A DNA stretch of 64,000 bases from Anaerolineae bacterium (GTDB taxonomy: Bacteria; Chloroflexota; Anaerolineae; Aggregatilineales; J027), in NCBI GenBank assembly GCA_008933735.1, contig WBUL01000010.1, positions 62,001 to 126,000 on the forward strand, given 5' to 3'. Position numbers and translations under genes: made by a program. Below the pieces are notes generated by a model. That model was not told the origin of the DNA. It was given only the letters and a program-made list of their open reading frames with translations, and searched no databases. This document shows positions 19,040 through 28,794 of this stretch, piece by piece; positions within the stretch are counted from its first letter, which is position 1; each line of letters opens with the position of its first letter.

Positions 19040-20590
19040 TCACTGTTTGACAGCTCGAACGCGCCACAGTTCCAGTTCGCGCCCCTCATGGGGACGCAGA
19101 AAGCGCTTTTCCAACTCCCATTCCAGCGGTAGAGCATCATAATTCGTTTCTAAACTGGGTTCCATCAAAATATATATCCAACTATGGGTCTCGGTTTGCT
19201 GCACAATATCCGCCAGCGTTTCCGGCGCCATCTGATGATCAATAAAGCTGTACTCTGCACAGGTCAGGTGGACGGGGCCAGGTTCTTCCATGTACAGGCG
19301 CAGCGAGTGGCACGAACCTAGAATACCATAAACTTCTGCTTTTCCACTGTGAATGCTCGGTTGGGCGTCGGTGGCTAAATATTCAACAGCTTCACGCTGC
19401 CCATAGCCCGACGTAGTGGACTGTATGTAACGCCAGCGATCCTGCTCCGGCAGGTCTAGATCTTCAGGTTTGGTGACAGCCTGCTGGAAAAAATAACCGC
19501 CCCAGGCCAGCCCATATACCAGGATCCCCACCATGATCGTCCGTTCAAGCGTAAAGCGGCGTTCGCTTTCCCGAATCTGAGCAGCAAGCGTATATAAACC
19601 GCCCGCCAGAATCAGCGTCAAAAAGGGAACGCCAATTTCCAGATAGCGGGAACGAGGAAATGATCCTGCCACCACTGCCGGACTCCAGGCCAGAATGAAC
19701 AGGACAATCAAAAAAACGCCCACTTTCCGCCGCCACATGAGCAGCGCCCCGGCACAAATCACTGTAAGTATCAATATAGGTGTCCAGAGATAAATCGCGG
19801 TCTGCTCAATCGCAATCCGCATATTATCTGCCAGATTTTCCACAAAATTCTGGTCTTCGTGGATGTTCAGCAGGTAATCATCAATAAACACAATCGGCTC
19901 GTCGTTAGCCTGACCGATCATGATGGGAATAAAAATCGGAATCCAGACCGCCGCCAGTATTCCGCCGATTATTAACAGAGGTTTGAGATAGCGCTGGCGC
20001 CAATGATGGTGATTTTCAAACAGCCATATTCCAACAAAAGGAGCCGCCATAAATCCGGCGGCGGTAAATTTCGCCAGAATCATTAACGTGAAGAGGATAC
20101 CTGCAACGATACTCATTTTGACTGTTGGATTCTTTATCCACAGCAGGCAGCACCAGATGGTGACCATACTTAACGCCAGTGTGAATGGATCAGCCAGCGC
20201 GAGACGGTCAAAAAAGATGGCAAAGGGTGACACAGCGTACAAGAACAGCGCCATGACCCCAACCGGAGAATCGAAAAGTTTTTTACCAAGCGCATAAATC
20301 CCCGCCCCACCGAGCAGGGTTGAGAGCGCCACCATGAGTCGGCTGACAAGCAGATAATCGACTCGCGGCACCTCAAAAAGGCCGAGATAGTAATACAGCA
20401 GCAGTTTTTTGGGAATCCAGGAGGTGTTGGTATTAAAATCCCATACCACTTCTGCCCGACGGATATGCAAACTCTCATCGGCGTAACCGGGTAGGGCCAG
20501 AATCTCATGCGTCCGCAGAAACAATTGCAGCAGCAGAACCACTACCGCTGCCCACTGCCACTTTTTCACTGGGCAGACTCCATTTCCCAT
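19040..20590 (-). CDS. GT-C/GT39-like membrane glycosyltransferase, paralogue 3
   Basis: LALPGYADESLHIRRAEVVWDF...PFAIFFDRLALADPFTLAL...GILGSCHSLRLYMEEPGPVHLTC. Confidence 0.8.
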   Translation of the reverse strand: MGNGVCPVKKWQWAAVVVLLLQLFLRTHEILALPGYADESLHIRRAEVVWDFNTNTSWIPKKLLLYYYLGLFEVPRVDYLLVSRLMVALSTLLGGAGIYALGKKLFDSPVGVMALFLYAVSPFAIFFDRLALADPFTLALSMVTIWCCLLWIKNPTVKMSIVAGILFTLMILAKFTAAGFMAAPFVGIWLFENHHHWRQRYLKPLLIIGGILAAVWIPIFIPIMIGQANDEPIVFIDDYLLNIHEDQNFVENLADNMRIAIEQTAIYLWTPILILTVICAGALLMWRRKVGVFLIVLFILAWSPAVVAGSFPRSRYLEIGVPFLTLILAGGLYTLAAQIRESERRFTLERTIMVGILVYGLAWGGYFFQQAVTKPEDLDLPEQDRWRYIQSTTSGYGQREAVEYLATDAQPSIHSGKAEVYGILGSCHSLRLYMEEPGPVHLTCAEYSFIDHQMAPETLADIVQQTETHSWIYILMEPSLETNYDALPLEWELEKRFLRPHEGRELELWRVRAVKQ

Positions 20591-22137
20591 ACCTCCACGA
20601 CCATGCCATCAAACGGACGGCCAAAACGGGCAATCACCCGATGATCTACGGTCAGTAAATCAAAATCCAGGATGTCCAGCTCCGGCTCGGCAAACACGTA
20701 CAGAACACCCTCCTGCTGCAAACGCTGTTCAATATGACGGGATACGTCCGGCATCAATTCACCTTCCCATCCAAAATTCGGACACTCCAGATTCACCGGG
20801 CCGTTTTCGTCGAGATAAAGACGCATCTGATGGCACGAACCCACCAGACCAATCACCGGGATTCTGCCGCTTCTGGTCGAGGGTTCAAGGTTTTTTGCCA
20901 GTTCTGCCGCATCCATCAGGGCGTAGCCAGAAGTAAAATTCTGAAAATACTCGTGACGATCCGTCTTAGGGAGCGTCATCTCACGCGGGTTTGTCCATGC
21001 AGCCGCAATGAATGGCTGTGCGAAAAACACAATCCACACACTGACGACGAGCCAGCTTCCCGCCCAGGATCGGAGAGATTTCCAGCGCTCAGGCAGTTTC
21101 TGAAACCCGATAATCAATACTCCCGCCATCACTATGAGTAGGGGTAAGATTCCAAGCTGAACGTAACGTGTGGAAAATCGCCCTGCCAGAAATATGACGA
21201 TGCTCCAGGGCAGAACAATGCAGCCCAACAAAAATAAAAAGGTGCGCGGGCGAACGCGAAATGTGATCAGCAGGCCCCCCAGGGTTAAAACCAGGCCCCC
21301 ATGCAGCACCCAGTTGACAGTTACAATGTCTTGAATATTATCAACGATTGTTTCCAGAGGAGAACGGGTGTTAATCAGAACGGGTTCCACCATGACCGCT
21401 CGCTCTGCTGCCGGGTTCGCATCCGGGCTGCGCTGGTAGGAAACCTCTTTATAAGCCACATAAGCAAAAAATGGCAGCAGCACCACACTAAATGTTACAT
21501 AACACACGATGAGCGTTGTTTTATAACGTTTCCATGCCACCCGCCAACCAAGACCGGAAAGCAAAAAGATCGCCAGGACAGGAACCACAATGTAAGGGGC
21601 GCCAATCAGTTTTGCCAGGGTGGTCAGCCCGCCAAGAAACCCCGTCAAAATACCCCATTCCCACTCTTCCGGGTGCCGTACCATCAGCAGCGAACCCCAT
21701 ACGGTCAACATCCCAAGCGCGGAAGCCAGCGGGTCAGAAAAAGCGAGCCGATCAAAAAAAATCATGAAGGGTGAAAACACAGCGATATACAGCGCCAGAA
21801 TCCCACCCCACGCGCTGAACAAACGCCGCGCAGCAGCATAAAGCCCCGCCAATCCCAGCAGCGAAAAGATCCCAACAACTGTCCTTCCAAGAAATATCCC
21901 ATGCAGTCGATCCGCGTTAAAAAGGCCAATCCAGTAATAGGTCAGCAGTTTTCCGGGTTTTAGAGAGATATTCAGGTCATCAAAACTCCAGGCGATCTCG
22001 GCACGCCGGATATGCAGGCTTTCATCGTTAAACGGCGGCAGCGCAGTGACGTTATGAATTCGAACGAATAACGCAATCAGCAGCAGAAGAACAATCAGCC
22101 AGCCTCGACTATTGGATGAACCAGGCATCGCTTTCAC
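20566..22137 (-). CDS. GT-C/GT39-like membrane glycosyltransferase, paralogue 2
   Basis: TALPPFNDESLHIRRAEIAWSF...FMIFFDRLAFSDPLASAL...GLVGSCHQMRLYLDENGPVNLECPNF. Confidence 0.8.
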   Translation of the reverse strand: MKAMPGSSNSRGWLIVLLLLIALFVRIHNVTALPPFNDESLHIRRAEIAWSFDDLNISLKPGKLLTYYWIGLFNADRLHGIFLGRTVVGIFSLLGLAGLYAAARRLFSAWGGILALYIAVFSPFMIFFDRLAFSDPLASALGMLTVWGSLLMVRHPEEWEWGILTGFLGGLTTLAKLIGAPYIVVPVLAIFLLSGLGWRVAWKRYKTTLIVCYVTFSVVLLPFFAYVAYKEVSYQRSPDANPAAERAVMVEPVLINTRSPLETIVDNIQDIVTVNWVLHGGLVLTLGGLLITFRVRPRTFLFLLGCIVLPWSIVIFLAGRFSTRYVQLGILPLLIVMAGVLIIGFQKLPERWKSLRSWAGSWLVVSVWIVFFAQPFIAAAWTNPREMTLPKTDRHEYFQNFTSGYALMDAAELAKNLEPSTRSGRIPVIGLVGSCHQMRLYLDENGPVNLECPNFGWEGELMPDVSRHIEQRLQQEGVLYVFAEPELDILDFDLLTVDHRVIARFGRPFDGMVVEVWEMESAQ

Positions 22138-23644
22138 CAGGGGTTACACGATACAGCCAGACCCGTATCCCATTATGGGGACGGGCATACGAAGCAAGAT
22201 ATTCTGGGGTCACATCCATACTGCGAAAATCGATGATGCCCGCGTCTTCAACCAGAAAATACCATTCGCCTGTTTCGGCAACCTGCTGCTCCCATCGGGC
22301 CATGACAGCGGGGATCATACTTTCGTCAAATTTAAAGTAGGGGCAGTTCAGATTCACTGGATGTTTTTCAGGAAAATACAGGCGTAAACTATGACAGTTT
22401 CCCACAAAACCAGTCAGGGGAATTTCGCCACCAATAGTTGGCAGGGCGAGAATATCCGACGCAGCATCGCGCAGACCATAACCAGAGGAGGTATGGCTGA
22501 AATATTCCCATTCGTCCTGCTTACTGAGCGAAAGGCGAGTAGGGTTTTCCCAGATATCCGAAATAAAATGCAGAGCAAAAACAAAAAACGCCAGCAGACC
22601 GATCCCTGCAAACAGATTCAGCAGTTTGACATGGGTTTTACTGCTGTCGTATCCCACCAGAAAAACCGCCGTAAAAATCAGCAAAAACGGAAAACCCAGT
22701 ACCAGATAGCGGGTGCTGGGAAACGCCGACACGACCAGGATAAATCCCCACACTGCTCCTGTGGTAAGCAGCAGATACAGTTTCTGATCGAAACGTGGGC
22801 TCATAAAAGAGGCGGCAAAAGCCAGCAAAAAAACCAGCGTCAGGGGCCCGATGAGCAGGCGCAGCGATTCGTTATAGGTTTCAATATTAAAGCCGATTTG
22901 CTCAACCCGGTTACGGTTCTCTGGGGTAAACAACCAGCTATCCACCACTTCCGGCTTTTCCTCCGGCGGGTCGATTTCCCGATAAAGCATATAACCTGCG
23001 AAAGGCAGCATTACCAACAGCGTGATGCTAAAACACATCAGCAAGGGTCTGAAGTACATTATATAAATTTGCCGGGCAGAAGCAGGACTCAACAGATAAA
23101 CCGCCAGTGGTGGCACAAGGACAAGTGGGACAGCCGTTAATTTCGCCAGCAGCGCCAATCCAAGCAGCAAACCCGTGATGATGCTGCGTTTGGGGGTAGG
23201 GTGGCGGGCAAAGAGAAGGCTTGCCCAAGCAAGACCAAGCGCAAACATCATTACAAACGGGTCGGACATAGCCAGGCGGTCAAAAAAAATGAGCAAAGGA
23301 GTAAATCCGTGAAGCCAGATCACGAATACTCCTTTCCAGTACGAGCGGGTAAGACTGTATGTGAGTGCAAATGATAACGCAGCGGCAAGCGGTGACATCA
23401 GGGCCAGAGCCTGCCGGGTTAACCACAGCGCGTTATGATCCTGGGGTGTAAAGAGGCCCAGATAGTAGTACAGCAGTAGCTTGGCGGGTAAAAAAGACGC
23501 CTTTTCATCGGTGAATTCGTAGACCACCTGCGCCCGCATGATGTGCAGACTTTCATCCACGAAAGCAGGCATCGCAAGGATGGCATGAGCACGAACGGCC
23601 CACACCACCCATAAACTCACGACGACAAGTATCAGACGCCGCAT
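22109..23644 (-). CDS. GT-C/GT39-like membrane glycosyltransferase, paralogue 1
   Basis: MRRLILVVVSLWVVWAVRAHAILAMPAFVDESLHIMRAQVVYEF...LLIFFDRLAMSDPFVMM...GFVGNCHSLRLYFPEKHPVNLNCPYF. Start at 23644 overlaps the upstream stop as TAATG; the longer ORF start at 23740 is less likely. Confidence 0.8.
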   Translation of the reverse strand: MRRLILVVVSLWVVWAVRAHAILAMPAFVDESLHIMRAQVVYEFTDEKASFLPAKLLLYYYLGLFTPQDHNALWLTRQALALMSPLAAALSFALTYSLTRSYWKGVFVIWLHGFTPLLIFFDRLAMSDPFVMMFALGLAWASLLFARHPTPKRSIITGLLLGLALLAKLTAVPLVLVPPLAVYLLSPASARQIYIMYFRPLLMCFSITLLVMLPFAGYMLYREIDPPEEKPEVVDSWLFTPENRNRVEQIGFNIETYNESLRLLIGPLTLVFLLAFAASFMSPRFDQKLYLLLTTGAVWGFILVVSAFPSTRYLVLGFPFLLIFTAVFLVGYDSSKTHVKLLNLFAGIGLLAFFVFALHFISDIWENPTRLSLSKQDEWEYFSHTSSGYGLRDAASDILALPTIGGEIPLTGFVGNCHSLRLYFPEKHPVNLNCPYFKFDESMIPAVMARWEQQVAETGEWYFLVEDAGIIDFRSMDVTPEYLASYARPHNGIRVWLYRVTPGESDAWFIQ

Positions 23645-24642
23645 TAAAGACGGGAACTGGGTTCGGTAGAGCGGCGGTGCTGCGAGGGATGCATCCCACG
23701 TTCCAGCAAAATCAAGCCGCCCAGCACCGCTTGAGTCCAACCTACAAAACGAATCAACAGCCCAATACTGAGGGCATTCGGTTCGCTGACACTAAGATAG
23801 CCAAGAAAGAAGACATATGCTCCCTCCTTAATCCCCAGCGATCCCGGAGTAAGAGGAATAATTTCCAGCGTTGAAATCAGCGCCACAATCGAGATAAACG
23901 CCAGGTAAGATACAGGTTCCGAGATCGCCAGCAGCACCACATAATAGGAGGTCATGCTAAAAAAGTTCGCCAGCAGCGAAAGGAGCACCATCTCGCCCAC
24001 AATACGCGGTTCGCCCAAATCACCCTGAAAGGCTTTGCTCAACCGCTCAACTTTGCGGGCAACGCCTCCCATCTTAAACTGCGTCATCAGCTTCACGAAG
24101 GTCGGCACAAACCAGCCAAAGTGCAAAATAACCAGTCCAGCAATACCTGCGATGGACAGCCCATATACCAACAGCGACATTTCAAACGGAATCCCGCCAG
24201 GACGCACGATGAGCAAAATCAGTGCAGCAGTTGTGACAACCGAAATCAAGCCGATGGCACGCTCAATCAGCACCGAAGAAACAGAATCCACAGCGCGGCC
24301 CGTATCCACCGAGCTTTCTGCCATCCGCATGGCATCTCCGCCAGCCGATGACCCCGGCAAGAACTGGCTGTAAAACGCACCAATCAGATAGGTACCGAAC
24401 AACCGCCCAAAGGTCGTTCCGACATGGTTCTTTCTCAATAACAGCATCCAGCGCCAGGTTTTAACGGCGGTGGCCGCCATGAGCAGCACCCACGCCGGGA
24501 AAATATACATCAGGTTAGCCCCGGCAAGTGTATCCAGGACATCCTGCATATCCACGAGTTCAAACAGGGCAACTAGCCCGACGATGCCCATCACCAGCCG
24601 TACCCAAGACCATACGGGTCTGATTTTGCTTTGCGTATTCAT
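23644..24642 (-). CDS. YbhN/AglD-like (UPF0104, lysylphosphatidylglycerol synthase TM region) membrane protein
   Basis: FGRLFGTYLIGAFYSQFLPGSSAGGDAMRMAESSVDTGRAVDSVSSVLIERAIGL...IIPLTPGSLGIKEGAYVFFLGYLSVSEPNALSIGLLIR. Confidence 0.88.
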   Translation of the reverse strand: MNTQSKIRPVWSWVRLVMGIVGLVALFELVDMQDVLDTLAGANLMYIFPAWVLLMAATAVKTWRWMLLLRKNHVGTTFGRLFGTYLIGAFYSQFLPGSSAGGDAMRMAESSVDTGRAVDSVSSVLIERAIGLISVVTTAALILLIVRPGGIPFEMSLLVYGLSIAGIAGLVILHFGWFVPTFVKLMTQFKMGGVARKVERLSKAFQGDLGEPRIVGEMVLLSLLANFFSMTSYYVVLLAISEPVSYLAFISIVALISTLEIIPLTPGSLGIKEGAYVFFLGYLSVSEPNALSIGLLIRFVGWTQAVLGGLILLERGMHPSQHRRSTEPSSRL

Positions 24643-24711
24643 GTCGTTGTTGTCTTTCTGCTACCGGGCAGGGATTATAGTCCCAACATGGCAGGTGGCA
24701 ACAGGGCATTT

Positions 24712-25665
24712 TTAACGATAGGCCCCGCTTTCCACTTCTTCCATCAACTGTGTTATCCCACTTGCCGATGTAATCTGCAAAAAATAGTTTCCAGTCGGTG
24801 CCCCATCACGACCGGTAATGACCAGTTTTAAAGTCTCATACTGCGATGGCGTATATTCAATCATCTGAGTATGCGGAAGATCTCCCAGCGTACCGTTCGC
24901 AACAACCCGATTCTGCTCGTTCCACAACTCCATCAGAGGAACGTTGGGCAGGGGGCGATTATACGGATCAATATTGCTCACATTGCTCAGAGCATCCAGT
25001 AATTCCTGCTCATTAAAACTCACCAGGTCTTTTGCAAAAACAATCACAATCAGAAGCGTATCATTAGGCCGCCCTCGGATGTTATAGGCGTGTGCTTCAC
25101 CCCGGAACAAGGTCCCATTCTGGATTTCGTTCAGCTCAGCAGTTTCATCCTGCACAATCGGGATGCGCTTGTCCTCCGGAACTTCCTCTTCAGCAATGCC
25201 AATACTATCTGCCTCAACCCAACCCAACGCTTCCTTATCCTTTGCCAGAAACCCCAGAATGTTTTTCCCCGTGATGGCATCGTAAACCGCCACCGCTGTA
25301 AAAAGAAAGCCTACAATTCCTAATAATCCGAGGAGATAGGACAGGGGAGAGGACTTTTTCTGTATCGAGGTGGTGCGGAGTTTCTGGGGTATCGTCGGCG
25401 GCGTTAGGGTTGCTGTCTGGCGATTCAGCCGATACAGCATTTCTTTGGCGGCAGCGTGATCAGGTTTGAGCGCCAGCACCTTGTTCAAAGCGATGTGTTT
25501 ATCCTTATCACTTTCCGCAGCGAAGACCGCCAGCCACCATGCATCGATGTTGTTTTTGTCTTCGCGCAGAATTTCAGCAAGTATCGGACGTGCTGTCACA
25601 AAATCTTTGATTTTAATGAGGCGATAAACTTCCTGTACTTTGTCGCGGGTCGCATCATCCATCAT
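24712..25665 (-). CDS. TPR-like N-terminus, single TM, extracytoplasmic C-terminal domain
   Basis: IKIKDFVTARPILAEILREDKNNIDAWWLAVFAAESDKDKHIALNKVLALKPDHAAAKEMLYRL; TM SYLLGLLGIVGFLFTAVAVYDAI. Confidence 0.75.
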   Translation of the reverse strand: MMDDATRDKVQEVYRLIKIKDFVTARPILAEILREDKNNIDAWWLAVFAAESDKDKHIALNKVLALKPDHAAAKEMLYRLNRQTATLTPPTIPQKLRTTSIQKKSSPLSYLLGLLGIVGFLFTAVAVYDAITGKNILGFLAKDKEALGWVEADSIGIAEEEVPEDKRIPIVQDETAELNEIQNGTLFRGEAHAYNIRGRPNDTLLIVIVFAKDLVSFNEQELLDALSNVSNIDPYNRPLPNVPLMELWNEQNRVVANGTLGDLPHTQMIEYTPSQYETLKLVITGRDGAPTGNYFLQITSASGITQLMEEVESGAYR

Positions 25666-25797
25666 AGAGACTCCACATTCCCCGTTATTCTATCATCTTT
25701 TCGATCCGAAGGTGAGAAAAATCCGTTCACATCCCTGTTGACACCAGGCTGAAAATGTAAAATCCTTATACGCTGTTTGGGCCGTTGAAGGACAATA

Positions 25798-28455
25798 ATG
25801 AAACTCGTTAAGCTATCCACGCTGCTGGTGATGACCTGCCTGACCATCGTTCTGGGATACAACATCCTAAAAGTGAGATTATATGAACCAGAACCCTATC
25901 GCCAGTTTTTTATCCGATCAGATATTGCACTTTATACTGCCATAATACTGCGAGATGAAGACCCCGACCGATTCTCGAAAGACCTGATCTATGGCAGTCC
26001 ATCCATCACGATCTTAAGCAAAAATTCGCCACTATACCTCAGCATATTAAAACAGCTATACCTTCTGACAGATCGGGATTTTGATTTGGCGCTGCGCTGG
26101 TACAGTGTTTTGATGCTCGCTGTATATCTCCCAGGGATGTATCTCTTTTTATACACCATCATTCGAGATTGGCTGGTGGCGCTAGCACTCAGCCTGATCT
26201 CAAGTATCCCCTCTGGCTTATATGCATCGGGGCAGATATGGGGCATTCCAGAGGACATTTTGCTGCCCTCTTATGTCTTTATAGCCCTGGCGCCCTGGTA
26301 TGGATGGTTATCATACACCTGGTGGCTGTACCCTGATAAGCCTACCCATCACAGGAAAATCTTCGTGTTGGGCATGTTATTTGGCCTTCTACTCATGCTC
26401 ATACATGGTCTGTTCGCGGTGGCATTCATCCAACTGCTCACCCTGCTCGTGCTCATCCAGATTTTCAGGAAAAGAGTATCCTGGATTGCCCTCCCGGTCT
26501 TTTTTGCGGGGCTGATTCTCATAAGTCTGCCGCGATTCATTGGAGGACAGGTCACGGGCACTGTCAATAATAAAATATCGTCCGAAAGTGCCCGTGAGGT
26601 CATCGAGTTATCCCAGGGGAGCATGATCTATCCCTGGTCTGGCCGCGTAGATGAACGACTAGGTACAGTCTCAAACAATTTAGATACCGCCTCTCAGTTT
26701 CATCTGGCGCTCTTTGCTGCCTATTTCTTCTTTACTGCACTGACTTTGTTTCTCGCCTGGCGAACAGGAGGGCGAATCGCCCGGATACTTTTTTGTGCTA
26801 TCCAGATGTTCTTTGTGGCCTATTTTATCAACACAGGGTGGCTGCCTTTACTCATTTTCGTCTATCTGGTACTTCGGATCCGGGAACAGAAAATCGACAG
26901 ACTCGATCAGGGGCTATTGTTCGCCGTAGTGATGAGCGTCTGGTTAGGGCCTCTACAACAGGTTATCATTTACTATTTCTGGGACACTTTGGATATTGTT
27001 TTTTTAACGGGACTGCTTTACGAAATAGCCCGTTTTTCGATCATCGGCTACCTGCCCTTCTATAGTCTGTTGGGGTTGAGCATAATGCACTTGAAGCAGA
27101 CTATCCGACCTTTTTCGATACAGCTCACATTCATCATCATTTTAACCTATATCATCTACAGAAATTTGAATATCCCTATATATACTGTGGGGCAGCAGCT
27201 TGAGGATGGGGCGCTGCTGATCATGGCACTGCCAGGTATCTACCTGATTTCACAAAAAACATCCCCGCAACCATCTATCTCCGCCGCCGCGATAGGTGTA
27301 TCTGTCCTGGCTGGTTTAGCAACCACACTGTGGCTTACTGGAATAAATCTACAAGGACTTAATGTTATCTGTCTGGTAAGCATCGGTACCGCATTGATCG
27401 TGCTTGCACTTGGACAGATTTTCGATAAAAACCGACGTTTGATTGGTGTCTTCGGTGTCATGTGGGTGGTGATTTGGGGGGTGCTGCTCCTGCCTCGTCA
27501 ACCTGTAGAGACAGAAAAAAAGGTTTCCCTTCGCCTCGATAAAGCGCTGGCAATGTCTCAGTCTGATCTTAACAGCCTGGAATTGACATTTGACCCCTAC
27601 GAGCAGGATATTAATCCGGAATTTACGGCTCTTATTGAATGGGTGAAGAAAAATACGGATGAAGACAGTCTTTTTTATACGACTAATTATTACAGCAGCG
27701 GATTCAGGGTGCTGGCTAATCGTCCCATTATTATCAGCCAGGAAGAGTGGGTGATGAACGTCTATACTCAGCTAGACCCGGTTGAGTTAAGGAAAATTAT
27801 TGATGCGCTTAACCCAGTTCCCTTTGACCCGATACAGGTCTTCATAAGCAATATTGCCTATGGAGTTGAGTATATGGTTACAAGAAAAGATCAGGAAATC
27901 CCGCTGTTAATTCAATACAACCAGTCCCTTTATGCAGCGAGGCAGATCTATAGTAACAGCCTTTATAACCTCTACCATATTGAAAAACTGACCGTGGATG
28001 AGGCCCATTTCAATTTATCGCCCGAACTGTACAAAGTATATCGGGAACATGCATCAACACTTCCTGTATCACCAGAGGCCGTTATATTTAACCCAGCCAC
28101 TGATGTCCTGGCTGATCCGCAGGACGAAATCCTGAATCTAGGCCATTTCATTGCCTTGTCAAACCTGGACGTAAATCAGCAAAGCTCAGCCTTCGACCTG
28201 CTGCACTTACTTCAACAAATGCAGTATGAAAAGGAAATGTCAGACACAGCAAGGGCAGCGCTCCAAGATTGGCGGGTCGAAAAGCGGCCTGAATATCTGC
28301 GAGACGCAGGCATCGATTACCTGCTTATAGATAACCGATGGGTTGGATTTTTATCTGAGCAGGAGCTAAAACAATTCAATTCTGCTTATGAGCTGATTTA
28401 TGAATGGACATTCCGCTCGATTGGGCGGACTTATTATCTTTATCGAGTTCCTTGA
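25798..28455 (+). CDS. Large multi-pass membrane protein with C-terminal soluble domain (GT-C-like topology)
   Basis: 885 aa, repeated hydrophobic segments, C-terminal soluble region ...YLRDAGIDYLLIDNRWVGFL. Confidence 0.7.
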   Translation: MKLVKLSTLLVMTCLTIVLGYNILKVRLYEPEPYRQFFIRSDIALYTAIILRDEDPDRFSKDLIYGSPSITILSKNSPLYLSILKQLYLLTDRDFDLALRWYSVLMLAVYLPGMYLFLYTIIRDWLVALALSLISSIPSGLYASGQIWGIPEDILLPSYVFIALAPWYGWLSYTWWLYPDKPTHHRKIFVLGMLFGLLLMLIHGLFAVAFIQLLTLLVLIQIFRKRVSWIALPVFFAGLILISLPRFIGGQVTGTVNNKISSESAREVIELSQGSMIYPWSGRVDERLGTVSNNLDTASQFHLALFAAYFFFTALTLFLAWRTGGRIARILFCAIQMFFVAYFINTGWLPLLIFVYLVLRIREQKIDRLDQGLLFAVVMSVWLGPLQQVIIYYFWDTLDIVFLTGLLYEIARFSIIGYLPFYSLLGLSIMHLKQTIRPFSIQLTFIIILTYIIYRNLNIPIYTVGQQLEDGALLIMALPGIYLISQKTSPQPSISAAAIGVSVLAGLATTLWLTGINLQGLNVICLVSIGTALIVLALGQIFDKNRRLIGVFGVMWVVIWGVLLLPRQPVETEKKVSLRLDKALAMSQSDLNSLELTFDPYEQDINPEFTALIEWVKKNTDEDSLFYTTNYYSSGFRVLANRPIIISQEEWVMNVYTQLDPVELRKIIDALNPVPFDPIQVFISNIAYGVEYMVTRKDQEIPLLIQYNQSLYAARQIYSNSLYNLYHIEKLTVDEAHFNLSPELYKVYREHASTLPVSPEAVIFNPATDVLADPQDEILNLGHFIALSNLDVNQQSSAFDLLHLLQQMQYEKEMSDTARAALQDWRVEKRPEYLRDAGIDYLLIDNRWVGFLSEQELKQFNSAYELIYEWTFRSIGRTYYLYRVP

Positions 28456-28475
28456 TTGGCGACTTCTAATGCAAA

Positions 28476-28493
28476 GCCCCGCCTGGGGCGGGG
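28476..28493. terminator. Hairpin between convergent genes
   Basis: GCCCCGCC-tg-GGGCGGGG; a short U tract on the minus strand only. Confidence 0.6.
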
Positions 28494-28496
28494 TGG

Positions 28497-28664
28497 TTAC
28501 TGAGCACTTTCTGCCTGGGTTTCCCCTTCAGCAGCGGCTCCCTCGGTTTTCGAGGCCTTGGGTTCTTTCTTAGGAAGTTTTTCTTCCAGCATTTCCTTCA
28601 ACTGCTTGGCGTCGTCCTTGCTCAGACCGACCAGTTCGTTAAACAGGGTATTCACATCTGCCAT
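28497..28664 (-). CDS. Small charged hypothetical protein (55 aa)
   Basis: MADVNTLFNELVGLSKDDAKQLKEMLEEKLPKKEPKASKTEGAAAEGETQAESAQ; followed by a hairpin. Confidence 0.6.
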   Translation of the reverse strand: MADVNTLFNELVGLSKDDAKQLKEMLEEKLPKKEPKASKTEGAAAEGETQAESAQ

Positions 28665-28794
28665 GTGATTGAATGTCCTCGAATTATTTTGGCTCAATCT
28701 TACAGTTCGGGCGTGTAATCTTCAATGGGCGGATTGTTTCCTGATATACTGATAGGTGAAGGGGAGTATAAGACACTTATGGAAAGGAGCCTCC

